A program made the translations under genes and the position numbers. Of a stretch of 64,000 bases of DNA, positions 9,767 to 23,511 are shown in pieces. Each line of letters begins with the position of its first letter. Position 1 is the stretch's first letter. The stretch is from Prosopocoilus inquinatus (Eukaryota > Arthropoda > Insecta > Coleoptera > Lucanidae). The stretch covers positions 42,738,001 through 42,802,000 of the forward strand of contig CM069870.1 in assembly GCA_036172665.1 (NCBI GenBank). The letters run 5' to 3'. The notes under the pieces were generated by a model. The model did not search any database. It saw only the letters and a program-made list of their open reading frames with translations, and was not told the DNA's origin.

Positions 9767-10606
9767 GAAATAGTTTTGAACGAAACAACACGTATTAGCG
9801 TTGTTATTGTGATGTATCTAATCGATCCTTACTTATCTATCATGTTATTTGACGTTTGGATGGACTCCAGTACGTCTGATGTGAGATACAAAGTTTTTGG
9901 ACGCAGCAGGAGCTGGAAATAGTTTTAAATGAAACAACACGTATTAGCGTTGTTCCTGTGCTGTATCTAATCGATCCTTACTCATATATCATGTTATTTG
10001 GCGTTTCGATGGACTCCAGTAGCTCTGATGTGAGATACGACGTTTTCGGACACAGCAGAAGCTGGAAATAGTTTTAAACCAAACAACACGTATTAGCGTT
10101 GTTCCTGTGATGTACCTAATCGATCCTTACTCATCTATCATGTTATTTGACGTTTCGATGGACTCCAGTAATTCTAATGTGAGATACGAAATTTTCGGAC
10201 GCAGCGGAAGCTGGAAATAGTTTTAAACGAAACAACACGCATTAGCGTTGTTCCTGTGATGTATCTAATCGATCCTTACTCATCTATCATGTTATTTGAC
10301 GTTTCGATGGACTCCAGTAACTCTAATGTGAGAAACGAAATTTTCGGACGCAGCAGAAGCTGGAAATAGTTTTAAACGAAACAACACGCATTAGCGTTGT
10401 TCCTGTGATGTATCTAATCGATCCTTACTTATCTATCATGTTATTTGACGTTTGGATGGACTCCAGTAACCCTGACGTGAGATAAGAAGTTCTCGGACGC
10501 AGCAGAACCTGGAAATAGTTTTAAACGAAACAACACGCATTAGCGTTGTTCCTGTGATGTATCTAATCGATCCTTACTCATCTATCATGTTATTTGACGT
10601 TTGGAT
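9719..10606. repeat. 3,095-bp higher-order repeat, partial copy 3
   Basis: The start repeats the same register-shifted junction as at 6,624. The match to copy 2 holds for about 890 bp and then changes at about 10,587-10,607, where copy 2 has CTATCCTG and GGATGGACTCC but this copy has CTATCATG and GGATTTACTCC. The rest of the unit was lost or replaced by exchange with another part of the array. Confidence 0.82.
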
Positions 10607-13600
10607 TTACTCCAGTAACTCTGATGTGAGATACAAAGTTTTTGGACGCAGCAGAAGCTGGAAATAGTTTTGAACGAAACAACACGTATTAGCGTTGTTA
10701 TTGTGATGTATCTAATCGATCCTTACTTATCTATCATGTTATTTGACGTTTGGATGGACTCCAGTACGTCTGATGTGAGATAAAAAGTTTTTGGACGCAG
10801 CAGAAGCTGGAAATAGTTTTGAACGAAACAACACGTATTGGCGTTGTTCCTGTGATGTATCTAATCGATCCTTACTTAGCTACTATGTTATTTGACGTTT
10901 CGAAGGACTCCAGTAACTCTAATGTGAGATACGAAATTTTCGGACGCAGCAGAAGCTGGAAATAGTTTTAAACGAAACAACACGCATTAGCGTTGTTCCT
11001 GTGATGTATCTAATCGATCCTTACTTATCTATCATGTTATTTGACGTTTGGATGGACTCCAGTAACCCTGACGTGAGATACGAAGTTCTCGGACGCAGCA
11101 GAACCTGGAAATAGTTTTAAACGAAACAACACGCTTTGGCGTTGTTCCTGTGATGTATCTAATCGATCCTTACTCATCTATCATGTTATTTGGCGTTTCG
11201 ATGGACTCCAGTAACTTTGATGTGAGATACGAAGTTCTCGGACGCAGCTGAAGCTGGAAATAGTTTTAAATGAAACAACACGTATTAGCGTTGTTCCTGT
11301 GATGTATCTAATCGATCCATACTCATCTATCATGTTATTTGACCTTTGGATGGACTCCAGTAACTCTGATGTGAGATACGACGTTTTCGGACGCAGCAGA
11401 AGCTGGAAATAGTTTTAAACGAAACAACACGCATTAGCGTTGTTCCTGTGATGTATTTAATCGATCCTTACTCATCTATCATGTTATTTGGCGTTTCGAT
11501 GGACTCCAGTAACTTTGATGTGAGATACGAAGTTCTCGGACGCAGCTGAAGCTGGAAATAGTTTTAAACGAAACAACACGCATTAGCGTTGTTCCTGTGA
11601 TGTATCTAATCAATCCTTACTTATCTATCATGTTATTTGACGTTTGGATGGACTCCAGTAACCCTGACGTGAGATGCGAAGTTCTCGGACGCAGCAGAAC
11701 CTGGAAATAGTTTTAAACGAAACAACACGCTTTAGCGTTGTTCCTGTGATGTATCTAATAGATCCTTACTCATCTATCATGTTATTTGGCGTTTCGATGG
11801 ACTCCAGTAACATTGATGTGAGATACGAAGTTCTCGGACGCAGCTGAAGCTGGAAATAGTTTTAAATGAAACAACACGTATTAGCGTTGTTACTGTGTTG
11901 TATCTAATCGATCCTTACTCATCTATCATGTTATTTGACGTTTGGATGGACTCCAGTAACTCTGATGTGAGACACGAAATTTTCGGACGCAGCAGAAGCT
12001 GGAAATAGTTTTAAACGAAACAACACGCATTGGCGTTGTTCCTGTGATGTATCTAATCGATCCTCAATTATCTATCATGTTATTTGACGTTTGGATGGAC
12101 TCCAGTAACCCTGACGTGAGATACGAAGTTCTCGGACGCAGCAGAAGCTGGAAATAGTTTTAAACGAAACAACACGCATTAGCGTTGTTCCTGTGATGTA
12201 TCTAATCGATCCTTACTTATCTATCATGTTATTTGACGTTTGGATGGACTTCAGTAACCCTGACGTGAGATAAGAAGTTCTCGGACGCAGCAGAACCTGG
12301 AAATAGTTTTAAACGAAACAACACGCATTAGCGTTGTTCCTGTGATGTATCTAATCGATCCTTACTCATCTATCCTGTTATTTGACGTTTGGATGGACTC
12401 CAGTAACTCTGATGTGAGATAAAAAGTTTTTGGACGCAGCAGAAGCTGGAAATAGTTTTGAACGAAACAACACGTATTGGCGTTGTTCCTGTGATGTATC
12501 TAATCGATCCTTACTTAGCTACTATGTTATTTGACGTTTCGATGGACTCCAGTAACTCTAATGTGAGATACGAAATTTTCGGACGCAGCAGAAGCTGGAA
12601 ATAGTTTTAAACGAAACAACACGCATTAGCGTTGTTACTGTGATGTATCTAATCGATCCTTACTTATCTATCATGTTATTTGACGTTTGGATGGACTCCA
12701 GTACGTCTGATGTGAGATACAAAGTTTTTGGACGCAGCAGAAGCTGGAAATAGTTTTGAACGAAACAACACGTATTGGCGTTGTTCCTGTGATGTATCTA
12801 ATCGATCCTTACTTAGCTACTATGTTATTTGACGTTTCGATGGACTCCAGTAACTCTAATGTAAGATACGAAATTTTCGGACGCAGCAGAAGCTGGAAAT
12901 AGTTTTAAACGAAACAACACGCATTGGCGTTGTTTCTGTGATGTATCTAATCGATCCTCAATTATCTATCATGTTATTTGACGTTTGGATGGACTCCAGT
13001 AACCCTGACGTGAGATACGAAGTTCTCGGACGCAGCAGAAGCTGGAAATAGTTTTAAACGAAACAACACGCATTAGCGTTGTTCCTGTGATGTATCTAAT
13101 CGATCCTTACTTATCTATCATGTTATTTGACGTTTGGATGGACTTCAGTAACCCTGACGTGAGATACGAAGTTCTCGGACGCAGCAGAAGCTGGAAATAG
13201 TTTTAAACGAAACAACACGTATTAGCGTTGTTCCTGTGATGTATCTAATCGATCCTTACTCATCTATCATGTTATTTGACGTTTGGATGGACTCCAGTAA
13301 CTCTGATGTGAGATACAAAATTTTTGGACGCAGCAGAAGCTGGAAATAGTTTTGAACGAAACAACACGTATTAGCGTTGTTCCTGTGATGTATCTAATCG
13401 ATCCTTACTCATCTATCATGTTATTTGACGTTTGGATTTACTCCAGTAACTCTGATGTGAGATACAAAGTTTTTGGACGCAGCAGAAGCTGGAAATAGTT
13501 TTGAACGAAACAACACGTATTAGCGTTGTTACTGTGATGTATCTAATCGATCCTTACTTATCTATCATGTTATTTGACGTTTGGACGGACTCCAGTACGT

Positions 13601-16600
13601 CTGATGTGAGATACAAAGTTTTTGGACGCAGCAGGAGCTGGAAATAGTTTTAAATGAAACAACACGTATTAGCGTTGTTCCCGTGCTGTATCTAATCGAT
13701 CCTTACTCATATATCATGTTATTTGGCGTTTCGATGGACTCCAGTAGCTCTGATGTGAGATACGACGTTTTCGGACGCAGCAGAAGCTGGAAATAGTTTT
13801 AAACGAAACAACACGTATTAGCGTTGTTCCTGTGATGTATCTAATCGATCCTTACTCATCTATCATGTTATTTGACGTTTCGATGGACTCCAGTAACTCT
13901 AATGTGAGATACGAAATTTTCGGACGCAGCGGAAGCTGGAAATAGTTTTAAACGAAACAACACGCATTAGCGTTGTTCATGTGATGTATCTAATCGATCC
14001 TTACTCATCTATCATGTTATTTGACGTTTCGATGGACTCCAGTAACTCTAATGTGAGAAACGAAATTTTCGGACGCAGCAGAAGCTGGAAATAGTTTTAA
14101 ACGAAACAACACGCATTAGCGTTGTTCCTGTGATGTATCTAATCGATCCTTACTCATCTATCATGTTATTTGGCGTTTCGATGGACTCCAGTAACTTTGA
14201 TAGGAGATACGAAGTTCTCGGACGCAGCTGAAGCTGGAAATAGTTTTAAATGAAACAACACGTATTAGCGTTGTTCCTGTGATGTATCTAAACGATCCTT
14301 ACTTATCTAACATGTTATTTGACGTTTGGATGGACTCCAGTAACCCTGACGTGAGATACGAAGTTCTCGGACGCAGCAGAAGCTGGAAATAGTTTTAAAC
14401 GAAACAACACGTATTAGCGTTGTTCCTGTGATGTATCTAATCGATCCTTACTTATCTATCATGTTATTTGACGTTTGGATGGACTCCAGTACGTCTGATG
14501 TGAGATACAAAGTTTTTGGACGCAGCAGGAGCTGGAAATAGTTTTAAATGAAACAACACGTATTAGCGTTGTTCCCGTGCTGTATCTAATCGATCCTTAC
14601 TCATATATCATGTTATTTGACGTTTGGATGGACTCCAGTAACTCTGATGTGAGATACAAAATTTTTGGGCGCAGCAGAAGCTGGAAATAGTTTTGAACGA
14701 AACAACACGTATTAGCGTTGTTCCTGTGATGTATCTAATCGATCCTTACTCATCTATCATGTTATTTGACGTTTGGATTTACTCCAGTAACTCTGATGTG
14801 AGATATAAAGTTTTTGGACGCAGCAGAAGCTGGAAATAGTTTTGAACGAAACAACACGTATTAGCGTTGTTACTGTGATGTATCTAATCGATCCTTACTT
14901 ATCTATCATGTTATTTGACGTTTGGATGGACTCCAGTAACCCTGACGTGAGATAAGAAGTTCTCGGACGCAGCAGAACCTGGAAATAGTTTTAAACGAAA
15001 CAACACGTATTAGCGTTGTTCCTGTGCTGTATCTAATCGATCCTTACTCATCTATCCTGTTATTTGACGTTTGGATGGACTCCAGTAACTCTGATGTGAG
15101 ATAAAAAGTTTTTGGACGCAGCAGAAGCTGGAAATAGTTTTGAACGAAACAACACGTATTAGCGTTGTTCCTGTGATGTACCTAATCGATCCTTACTCAT
15201 CTATCATGTTATTTGACGTTTCGATGGACTCCAGTAACTCTAATGTGAGATACGAAATTTTCGGACGCAGCGGAAGCTGGAAATAGTTTTAAACGAAACA
15301 ACACGCATTAGCGTTGTTCCTGTGATGTATCTAATCGATCCTTACTCATCTATCATGTTATTTGACGTTTCGATGGACTCCAGTAACTCTAATGTGAGAA
15401 ACGAAATTTTCGGACGCAGCAGAAGCTGGAAATAGTTTTAAACGAAACAACACGCATTAGCGTTGTTCCTGTGATGTATCTAATCGATCCTTACTTATCT
15501 ATCATGTTATTTGACGTTTGGATGGACTCCAGTAACCCTGACGTGAGATAAGAAGTTCTCGGACGCAGCAGAACCTGGAAATAGTTTTAAACGAAACAAC
15601 ACGCATTAGCGTTGTTCCTGTGATGTATCTAATCGATCCTTACTCATCTATCATGTTATTTGGCGTTTCGATGGACTCCAGTAACTTTGATGGGAGATAC
15701 GAAGTTCTCGGACGCAGCTGAAGCTGGAAATAGTTTTAAGTGAAACAACACGTATTAGCGTTGTTCCTGTGATGTATCTAAACGATCCTTACTTATCTAA
15801 CATGTTATTTGACGTTTGGATGGACTCCAGTAACTCTAATGTGAGATACGAAATTTTCTGACACAGCAGAAGCTGGAAATAGTTTTAAACGAAACAACAC
15901 GCATTAGCGTTGTTCCTGTGATGTATCTAATCGATCCTTACTTATCTATCATGTTATTTGACGTTTGGATGGGCTCCAGTAACCCTGACGTGAGATACGA
16001 AGTTCTCGGACGCAGCAGAAGCTGGAAATAGTTTTAAACGAAACAACACGCATTAGCGTTGTTCCTGTGATGTATCTAATCGATCCTTACTTATCTATCA
16101 TGTTATTTGACGTTTGGATGGACTCCAGTAACCCTGACGTGAGATACGAAGTTCTCGGACGCAGCAGAAGCTGGAAATAGTTTTAAACGAAACAACACGT
16201 ATTAGCGTTGTTCCTGTGATGTATCTAATCGATCCTTACTCATCTATCATGTTATTTGACGTTTGGATGGACTTCAGTAACTCTGATGTGAGATACAAAG
16301 TTTTTGGACGCAGCTGAAGCTAGAAATAGTTTCAAACGAAACAACACGCATTAGCGTTGTTACTGTGATGTATCTAATCGATCCTTACTTATCTATCATG
16401 TTATTTGACGTTTGGATGGACTCCAGTAAGTCTGATGTCAGATACAAAGTTTTTGGACGCAGCAGGAGCTGAAAATAGTTTTAAACGAAACAACACGTAT
16501 TAGCGTTGTTCCTGTGATGTATCTAATCGATCCTTACTCATCTATCATGTTATTTGACGTATCGATGGACTCCAGTAACTTTGATGTGAAATACGAAGTT

Positions 16601-17541
16601 CTCGGACGCAGCTGAAGCTGGAAATAGTTTTAAATGAAACAACACGTATTAGCGTTGTTCCTGTGATGTATCTAAACGATCCTTACTTATCTAACATGTT
16701 ATTTGACGTTTGGATGGACTCCAGTAAGTCTGATGTGAGATACAAAGTTTTTGGACGCAGCAGGAGCTGGAAATAGTTTTAAACGAAACAACACGTATTA
16801 GCGTTGTTCCTGTGCTGTATCTAATCGATCCTTACTCATATATCATGTTATTTGGCGTTTCGATGGACTCCAGTAGCTCTGATGTGAGATACGACGTTTT
16901 CGGACGCAGCAGAAGCTGGAAGTAGTTTTAAACGAAACAACACGTATTAGCGTTGTTCCTGTGATGTATCTAATCGATCCTTACTCATCTATCATGTTAT
17001 TTGACGTATCGATGGACTCCAGTAACTTTGATGTGAAATACGAAGTTCTCGGACGCAGCTGAAGCTGGAAATAGTTTTAAATGAAACAACACGTATTAGC
17101 GTTGTTTCTGTGATGTATCTAAACGATCCTTACTTATCTAACATGTTATTTGACGTTTGGATGGACTCCAGTAACCCTGACGTGAGATACGAAGTTCTCG
17201 GACGCAGCAGAAGCTGGAAATAGTTTTAAACGAAACAACACGTATTAGCGTTGTTCCTGTGATGTATCTAATCGATCCTTACTCATCTATCATGTTATTT
17301 GACGTTTGGATGGACTCCAGTAACTCTGATGTGAGATACAAAGTTTTTGGACGCAGCAGAAGCTGGAAATAGTTTTGAACGAAACAACACGTATTAGCGT
17401 TGTTCCTGTGATGTATCTAATCGATCCTTACTTAGCTACTATGTTATTTGACGTTTCGATGGACTCCAGTAACTCTAATGTGAGATACGAAATTTTCGGA
17501 CGCAGCAGAAGCTGGAAATAGTTTTAAACGAAACAACACGC
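10607..17541. repeat. Mosaic satellite segment with re-ordered blocks
   Basis: This is all satellite in normal register. Near 10,780 a hybrid monomer switches from the AGTACGTCTG type to the GATAAAAAG type. Bases 10,959-12,281 repeat the block at 1,938-3,260 (offset 9,021 bp, tested with GACCTTTGG). About 12,900-14,100 resembles 3.0-4.3 kb. TTTTAAGTG (15,735) and GATGGGCTCC (near 15,969) begin the monomer order that dominates 17.5-39 kb; for example 15,971 corresponds to 18,653 at 18 monomers and 17,006 to 19,837 at 19 monomers. No gene or insertion was seen. Confidence 0.85.
10959..12281. repeat. Third copy of the left-end block (offset 9,021 bp)
   Basis: Monomer order and rare variants match 1,938-3,260: GAACC ends, GCTTT in place of GCATT, GACCTTTGG, TCTAATAGATCC, GTTACTGTG, then CCTCAATTATC. 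It leaves the match at about 12,270, where this copy has GATAAGAAG. The related block at 57,237-58,560 makes at least three copies across the window. Confidence 0.82.
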
Positions 17542-19488
17542 ATTAGCGTTGTTCCTGTGATGTATCTAATCGATCCTTACTCATCTATCATGTTATTTGG
17601 CGTTTCGATGACCTCCAGTAACTTTGATGTGAGATACGAAGTTCTCGGACGCAGCTGAAGCTGGAAATAGTTTTAAATGAAACAACACGTATTAGCGTTG
17701 TTAATGTGATGTATCTAAACGATCCTTACTTATCTAACATGTTATTTGACGTTTGGATGGACTCCAGTAACCCTGACGTGAGATACGATGTTCTCGGACG
17801 CAGCAGAAGCTGGAAATAGTTTTAAACGAAACAACACGTATTAGCGTTGTTCCTGTGATGTATCTAATCGATCCTTACTCATCTATCATGTTATTTGACG
17901 TTTGGATGGACTCCAGTAACTCTGATGTGAGATACAATGTTTTTGGACGCAGCAGAAGCTGGAAATAGTTTTGAACGAAACAACACGTATTAGCGTTGTT
18001 CCTGTGATGTATCTAATCGATCCTTACTTAGCTACTATGTTATTTGACGTTTCGATGGACTCCAGTAACTCTAATGTGAGATACGAAATTTTCGGACGCA
18101 GCAGAAGCTGGAAATAGTTTTAAACGAAACAACACGCATTAGCGTTGTTCCTGTGATGTATCTAATCGATCCTTACTCATCTATCATGTTATTTGGCGTT
18201 TCGATGGACTCCAGTAACTTTGATGTGAGATACGAAGTTCTCGGACGCAGCAGAAGCTGGAAATAGTTTTAAACGAAACAACACGTATTAGCGTTGTTCC
18301 TGTGATGTATCTAATCGATCCTTACTCATCTATCATGTTATTTGACGTTTGGATGGACTCCAGTAACTCTGATGTGAGATACAAAGTTTTTGGACGCAGC
18401 AGAAGCTGGAAATAGTTTTGAATGAAACAACACGTATTAGCGTTGTTCCTGTGATGTATCTAATCGATCCTTACTTAGCTACTATGTTATTTGACGTTTC
18501 GATGGACTTCAGTAACTCTAATGTGAGATACGAAATTTTCGGACGCAGCAGAAGCTGGAAATAGTTTTAAACGAAACAACACGCATTAGCGTTGTTCCTG
18601 TGATGTATCTAATCGATCCTTACTTATCTATCATGTTATTTGACGTTTGGATGGGCTCCAGTAACCCTGACGTGAGATACGAAGTTCTCGGACGCAGCAG
18701 AAGCTGGAAATAGTTTTAAACGAAACAACACGCATTAGCGTTGTTCCTGTGATGTATCTAATCGATCCTTACTTATCTATCATGTTATTTGACGTTTGGA
18801 TGGACTCCAGTAACCCTGACGTGAGATACGAAGTTCTCGGACGCAGCAGAAGCTGGAAATAGTCTTAAACGAAACAACACGTATTAGCGTTGTTCCTGTG
18901 ATGTATCTAATCGATCCTTACTCATCTATCATGTTATTTGACGTATGGATGGACTTCAGTAACTCTGATGTGAGATACAAAGTTTTTGGACGCAGCTGAA
19001 GCTAGAAATAGTTTCAAACGAAACAACACGCATTAGCGTTGTTACTGTGATGTATCTAATCGATCCTTACTTATCTATCATGTTATTTGACGTTTGGATG
19101 GACTCCAGTAAGTCTGATGTGAGATACAAAGTTTTTGGACGCAGCAGGAGCTGGAAATAGTTTTAAACGAAACAACACGTATTAGCGTTGTTCCTGTGCT
19201 GTATCTAATCGATCCTTACTCATATATCATGTTATTTGGCGTTTCGATGGACTCCAGTAGCTCTGATGTGAGATACGACGTTTTCGGACGCAGCAGAAGC
19301 TGGAAGTAGTTTTAAACGAAACAACACGTATTAGCGTTGTTCCTGTGATGTATCTAATCGATCCTTACTCATCTATCATGTTATTTGACGTATAGATGGA
19401 CTCCAGTAACTTTGATGTGAAATACGAAGTTCTCGGACGCAGCTGAAGCTGGAAATAGTTTTAAATGAAACAACACGTATTAGCGTTG
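17542..19488. repeat. 24-27-monomer higher-order repeat, copy 1
   Basis: The rare GATGACCTCC (17,607) and AGTCTTAAAC variants recur exactly 3,576 bp later (24 monomers). After about 18,944 the offset becomes 4,023 bp (27 monomers), because the second copy contains an extra three-monomer duplication. GTATAGATGG at 19,390 matches 23,413 at the new offset. Boundaries are the first differing bases at each end. Confidence 0.83.
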
Positions 19489-21117
19489 TTCCTGTGATGT
19501 ATCTAAACGATCCTTACTTATCTAACATGTTATTTGACGTTTGGATGGACTCCAGTAAGTCTGATGTGAGATACAAAGTTTTTGGACGCAGCAGGAGCTG
19601 GAAATAGTTTTAAACGAAACAACACGTATTAGCGTTGTTCCTGTGCTGTATCTAATCGATCCTTACTCATATATCATGTTATTTGGCGTTTCGATGGACT
19701 CCAGTAGCTCTGATGTGAGATACGACGTTTTCGGACGCAGCAGAAGCTGGAAGTAGTTTTAAACGAAACAACACGTATTAGCGTTGTTCCTGTGATGTAT
19801 CTAATCGATCCTTACTCATCTATCATGTTATTTGACGTATCGATGGACTCCAGTAACTTTGATGTGAAATACGAAGTTCTCGGACGCAGCTGAAGCTGGA
19901 AATAGTTTTAAATGAAACAACACGTATTAGCGTTGTTCCTGTGATGTATCTAAACGATCCTTACTTATCTAACATGTTATTTGACGTTTGGATGGACTCC
20001 AGTAACCCTGACGTGAGATACGAAGTTCTCGGACGCAGCAGAAGCTGGAAATAGTTTTAAACGAAACAACACGTATTAGCGTTGTTCCTGTGATGTATCT
20101 AATCGATCCTTACTCATCTATCATGTTATTTGACGTTTGGATGGACTCCAGTAACTCTGATGTGAGATACAAAGTTTTTGGACGCAGCAGAAGCTGGAAA
20201 TAGTTTTGAATGAAACAACACGTATTAGCGTTGTTCCTGTGATGTATCTAATCGATCCTTACTTAGCTACTATGTTATTTGACGTTTCGATGGACTCCAG
20301 TAACTCTAATGTGAGATACGAAATTTTCGGACGCAGCAGAAGCTGGAAATAGTTTTAAACGAAACAACACGCATTAGCGTTGTTCCTGTGATGTATCTAA
20401 TCGATCCTTACTTATCTATCATGTTATTTGACGTTTGGATGGACTCCAGTAACCCTGACGTGAGATACGAAGTTCTCGGACGCAGCAGAAGCTGGAAATA
20501 GTTTTAGACGAAACAACACGCATTAGCGTTGTTCCTGTGATGTATCTAATCGATCCTTACTCATCTATCATGTTATTTGGCGTTTCGATGGACTCCAGTA
20601 ACTTTGATGGGAGATACGAAGTTCTCGGACGCAGCTGAAGCTGGAAATAGTTTTAAGTGAAACAACACGTATTAGCGTTGTTCCTGTGATGTATCTAAAC
20701 GATCCTTACTTATCTAACATGTTATTTGACGTTTGGATGGACTCCAGTAACTCTAATGTGAGATACGAAATTTTCTGACACAGCAGAAGCTGGAAATAGT
20801 TTTAAACGAAACAACACGCATTAGCGTTGTTCCTGTGATGTATCTAATCGATTCTTACTTATCTATCATGTTATTTGACGTTTGCATGGGCTCCAGTAAC
20901 CCTGACGTGAGATACGAAGTTCTCGGACGCAGCAGAAGCTGGAAATAGTTTTAAACGAAACAACACGCATTAGCGTTGTTCCTGTGATGTATCTAATCGA
21001 TCCTTACTCATCTATCATGTTATTTGGCGTTTCGATGGACTCCAGTAACTTTGATGTGAGATTCGAAGTTCTCGGACGCAGCAGAAGCTGGAAATAGTTT
21101 TAAACGAAACAACACGT

Positions 21118-23511
21118 ATTAGCGTTGTTCCTGTGATGTATCTAATCGATCCTTACTCATCTATCATGTTATTTGGCGTTTCGATGACCTCCAGTAACTT
21201 TGATGTGAGATACGAAGTTCTCGGACGCAGCTGAAGCTGGAAATAGTTTTAAATGAAACAACACGTATTAGCGTTGTTAATGTGATGTATCTAAACGATC
21301 CTTACTTATCTAACATGTTATTTGACGTTTGGATGGACTCCAGTAACCCTGACGTGAGATACGATGTTCTCGGACGCAGCAGAAGCTGGAAATAGTTTTA
21401 AACGAAACAACACGTATTAGCGTTGTTCCTGTGATGTATCTAATCGATCCTTACTCATCTATCATGTTATTTGACGTTTGGATGGACTCCAGTAACTCTG
21501 ATGTGAGATACAATGTTTTTGGACGCAGCAGAAGCTGGAAATAGTTTTGAACGAAACAACACGTATTAGCGTTGTTCCTGTGATGTATCTAATCGATCCT
21601 TACTTAGCTACTATGTTATTTGACGTTTCGATGGACTCCAGTAACTCTAATGTGAGATACGAAATTTTCGGACGCAGCAGAAGCTGGAAATAGTTTTAAA
21701 CGAAACAACACGCATTAGCGTTGTTCCTGTGATGTATCTAATCGATCCTTACTCATCTATCATGTTATTTGGCGTTTCGATGGACTCCAGTAACTTTGAT
21801 GTGAGATACGAAGTTCTCGGACGCAGCAGAAGCTGGAAATAGTTTTAAACGAAACAACACGTATTAGCGTTGTTCCTGTGATGTATCTAATCGATCCTTA
21901 CTCATCTATCATGTTATTTGACGTTTGGATGGACTCCAGTAACTCTGATGTGAGATACAAAGTTTTTGGACGCAGCAGAAGCTGGAAATAGTTTTGAATG
22001 AAACAACACGTATTAGCGTTGTTCCTGTGATGTATCTAATCGATCCTTACTTAGCTACTATGTTATTTGACGTTTCGATGGACTTCAGTAACTCTAATGT
22101 GAGATACGAAATTTTCGGACGCAGCAGAAGCTGGAAATAGTTTTAAACGAAACAACAAGCATTAGCGTTGTTCCTGTGATGTATCTAATCGATCCTTACT
22201 TATCTATCATGTTATTTGACGTTTGGATGGGCTCCAGTAACCCTGACGTGAGATACGAAGTTCTCGGACGCAGCAGAAGCTGGAAATAGTTTTAAACGAA
22301 ACAACACGCATTAGCGTTGTTCCTGTGATGTATCTAATCGATCCTTACTTATCTATCATGTTATTTGACGTTTGGATGGACTCCAGTAACCCTGACGTGA
22401 GATACGAAGTTCTCGGACGCAGCAGAAGCTGGAAATAGTCTTAAACGAAACAACACGTATTAGCGTTGTTCCTGTGATGTATCTAATCGATCCTTACTCA
22501 TCTATCATGTTATTTGACGTTTCGATGGACTTCAGTAACTCTAATGTGAGATACGAAATTTTCGGACGCAGCAGAAGCTGGAAATAGTTTTAAACGAAAC
22601 AACACGCATTAGCGTTGTTCCTGTGATGTATCTAATCGATCCTTACTTATCTATCATGTTATTTGACGTTTGGATGGGCTCCAGTAACCCTGACGTGAGA
22701 TACGAAGTTCTCGGACGCAGCAGAAGCTGGAAATAGTTTTAAACGAAACAACACGCATTAGCGTTGTTCCTGTGATGTATCTAATCGATCCTTACTTATC
22801 TATCATGTTATTTGACGTTTGGATGGACTTCAGTAACCCTGACGTGAGATACGAAGTTCTCGGACGCAGCAGAAGCTGGAAATAGTCTTAAACGAAACAA
22901 CACGTATTAGCGTTGTTCCTGTGATGTATCTAATCGATCCTTACTCATCTATCATGTTATTTGACGTTTGGATGGACTTCAGTAACCCTGATGTGAGATA
23001 CAAAGTTTTTGGACGCAGCTGAAGCTAGAAATAGTTTCAAACGAAACAACACGCATTAGCGTTGTTACTGTGATGTATCTAATCGATCCTTACTTATCTA
23101 TCATATTATTTGACGTTTGGATGGACTCCAGTAAGTCTGATGTGAGATACAAAGTTTTTGGACGCAGCAGGAGCTGGAAATAGTTTTAAACGAAACAACA
23201 CGTATTAGCGTTGTTCCTGTGCTGTATCTAATCGATCCTTACTCATATATCATGTTATTTGGCGTTTCGATGGACTCCAGTAGCTCTGATGTGAGATACG
23301 ACGTTTTCGGACGCAGCAGAAGCTGGAAGTAGTTTTAAACGAAACAACACGTATTAGCGTTGTTCCTGTGATGTATCTAATCGATCCTTACTCATCTATC
23401 ATGTTATTTGACGTATAGATGGACTCCAGTAACTTTGATGTGAAATACGAAGTTCTCGGACGCAGCTGAAGCTGGAAATAGTTTTAAATGAAACAACACG
23501 TATTAGCGTTG
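21118..23511. repeat. 24-27-monomer higher-order repeat, copy 2
   Basis: This is the second copy of 17,542-19,488, longer by 447 bp. The extra length is a three-monomer tandem duplication in which AGTCTTAAAC occurs at both 22,437 and 22,884. Confidence 0.83.
22073..22966. repeat. 447-bp (3-monomer) local tandem duplication
   Basis: Three monomers (AACTCTAATG type, GATGGGCTCC type, AACCCTGACG type ending in AGTCTTAAAC) occur twice in a row with a 447-bp offset. The copy at 17.5-19.5 kb has them once. The large duplicate at 34-35 kb has them twice, so this event came before the 12-kb duplication. The outer limits are approximate to tens of bases. Confidence 0.72.
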
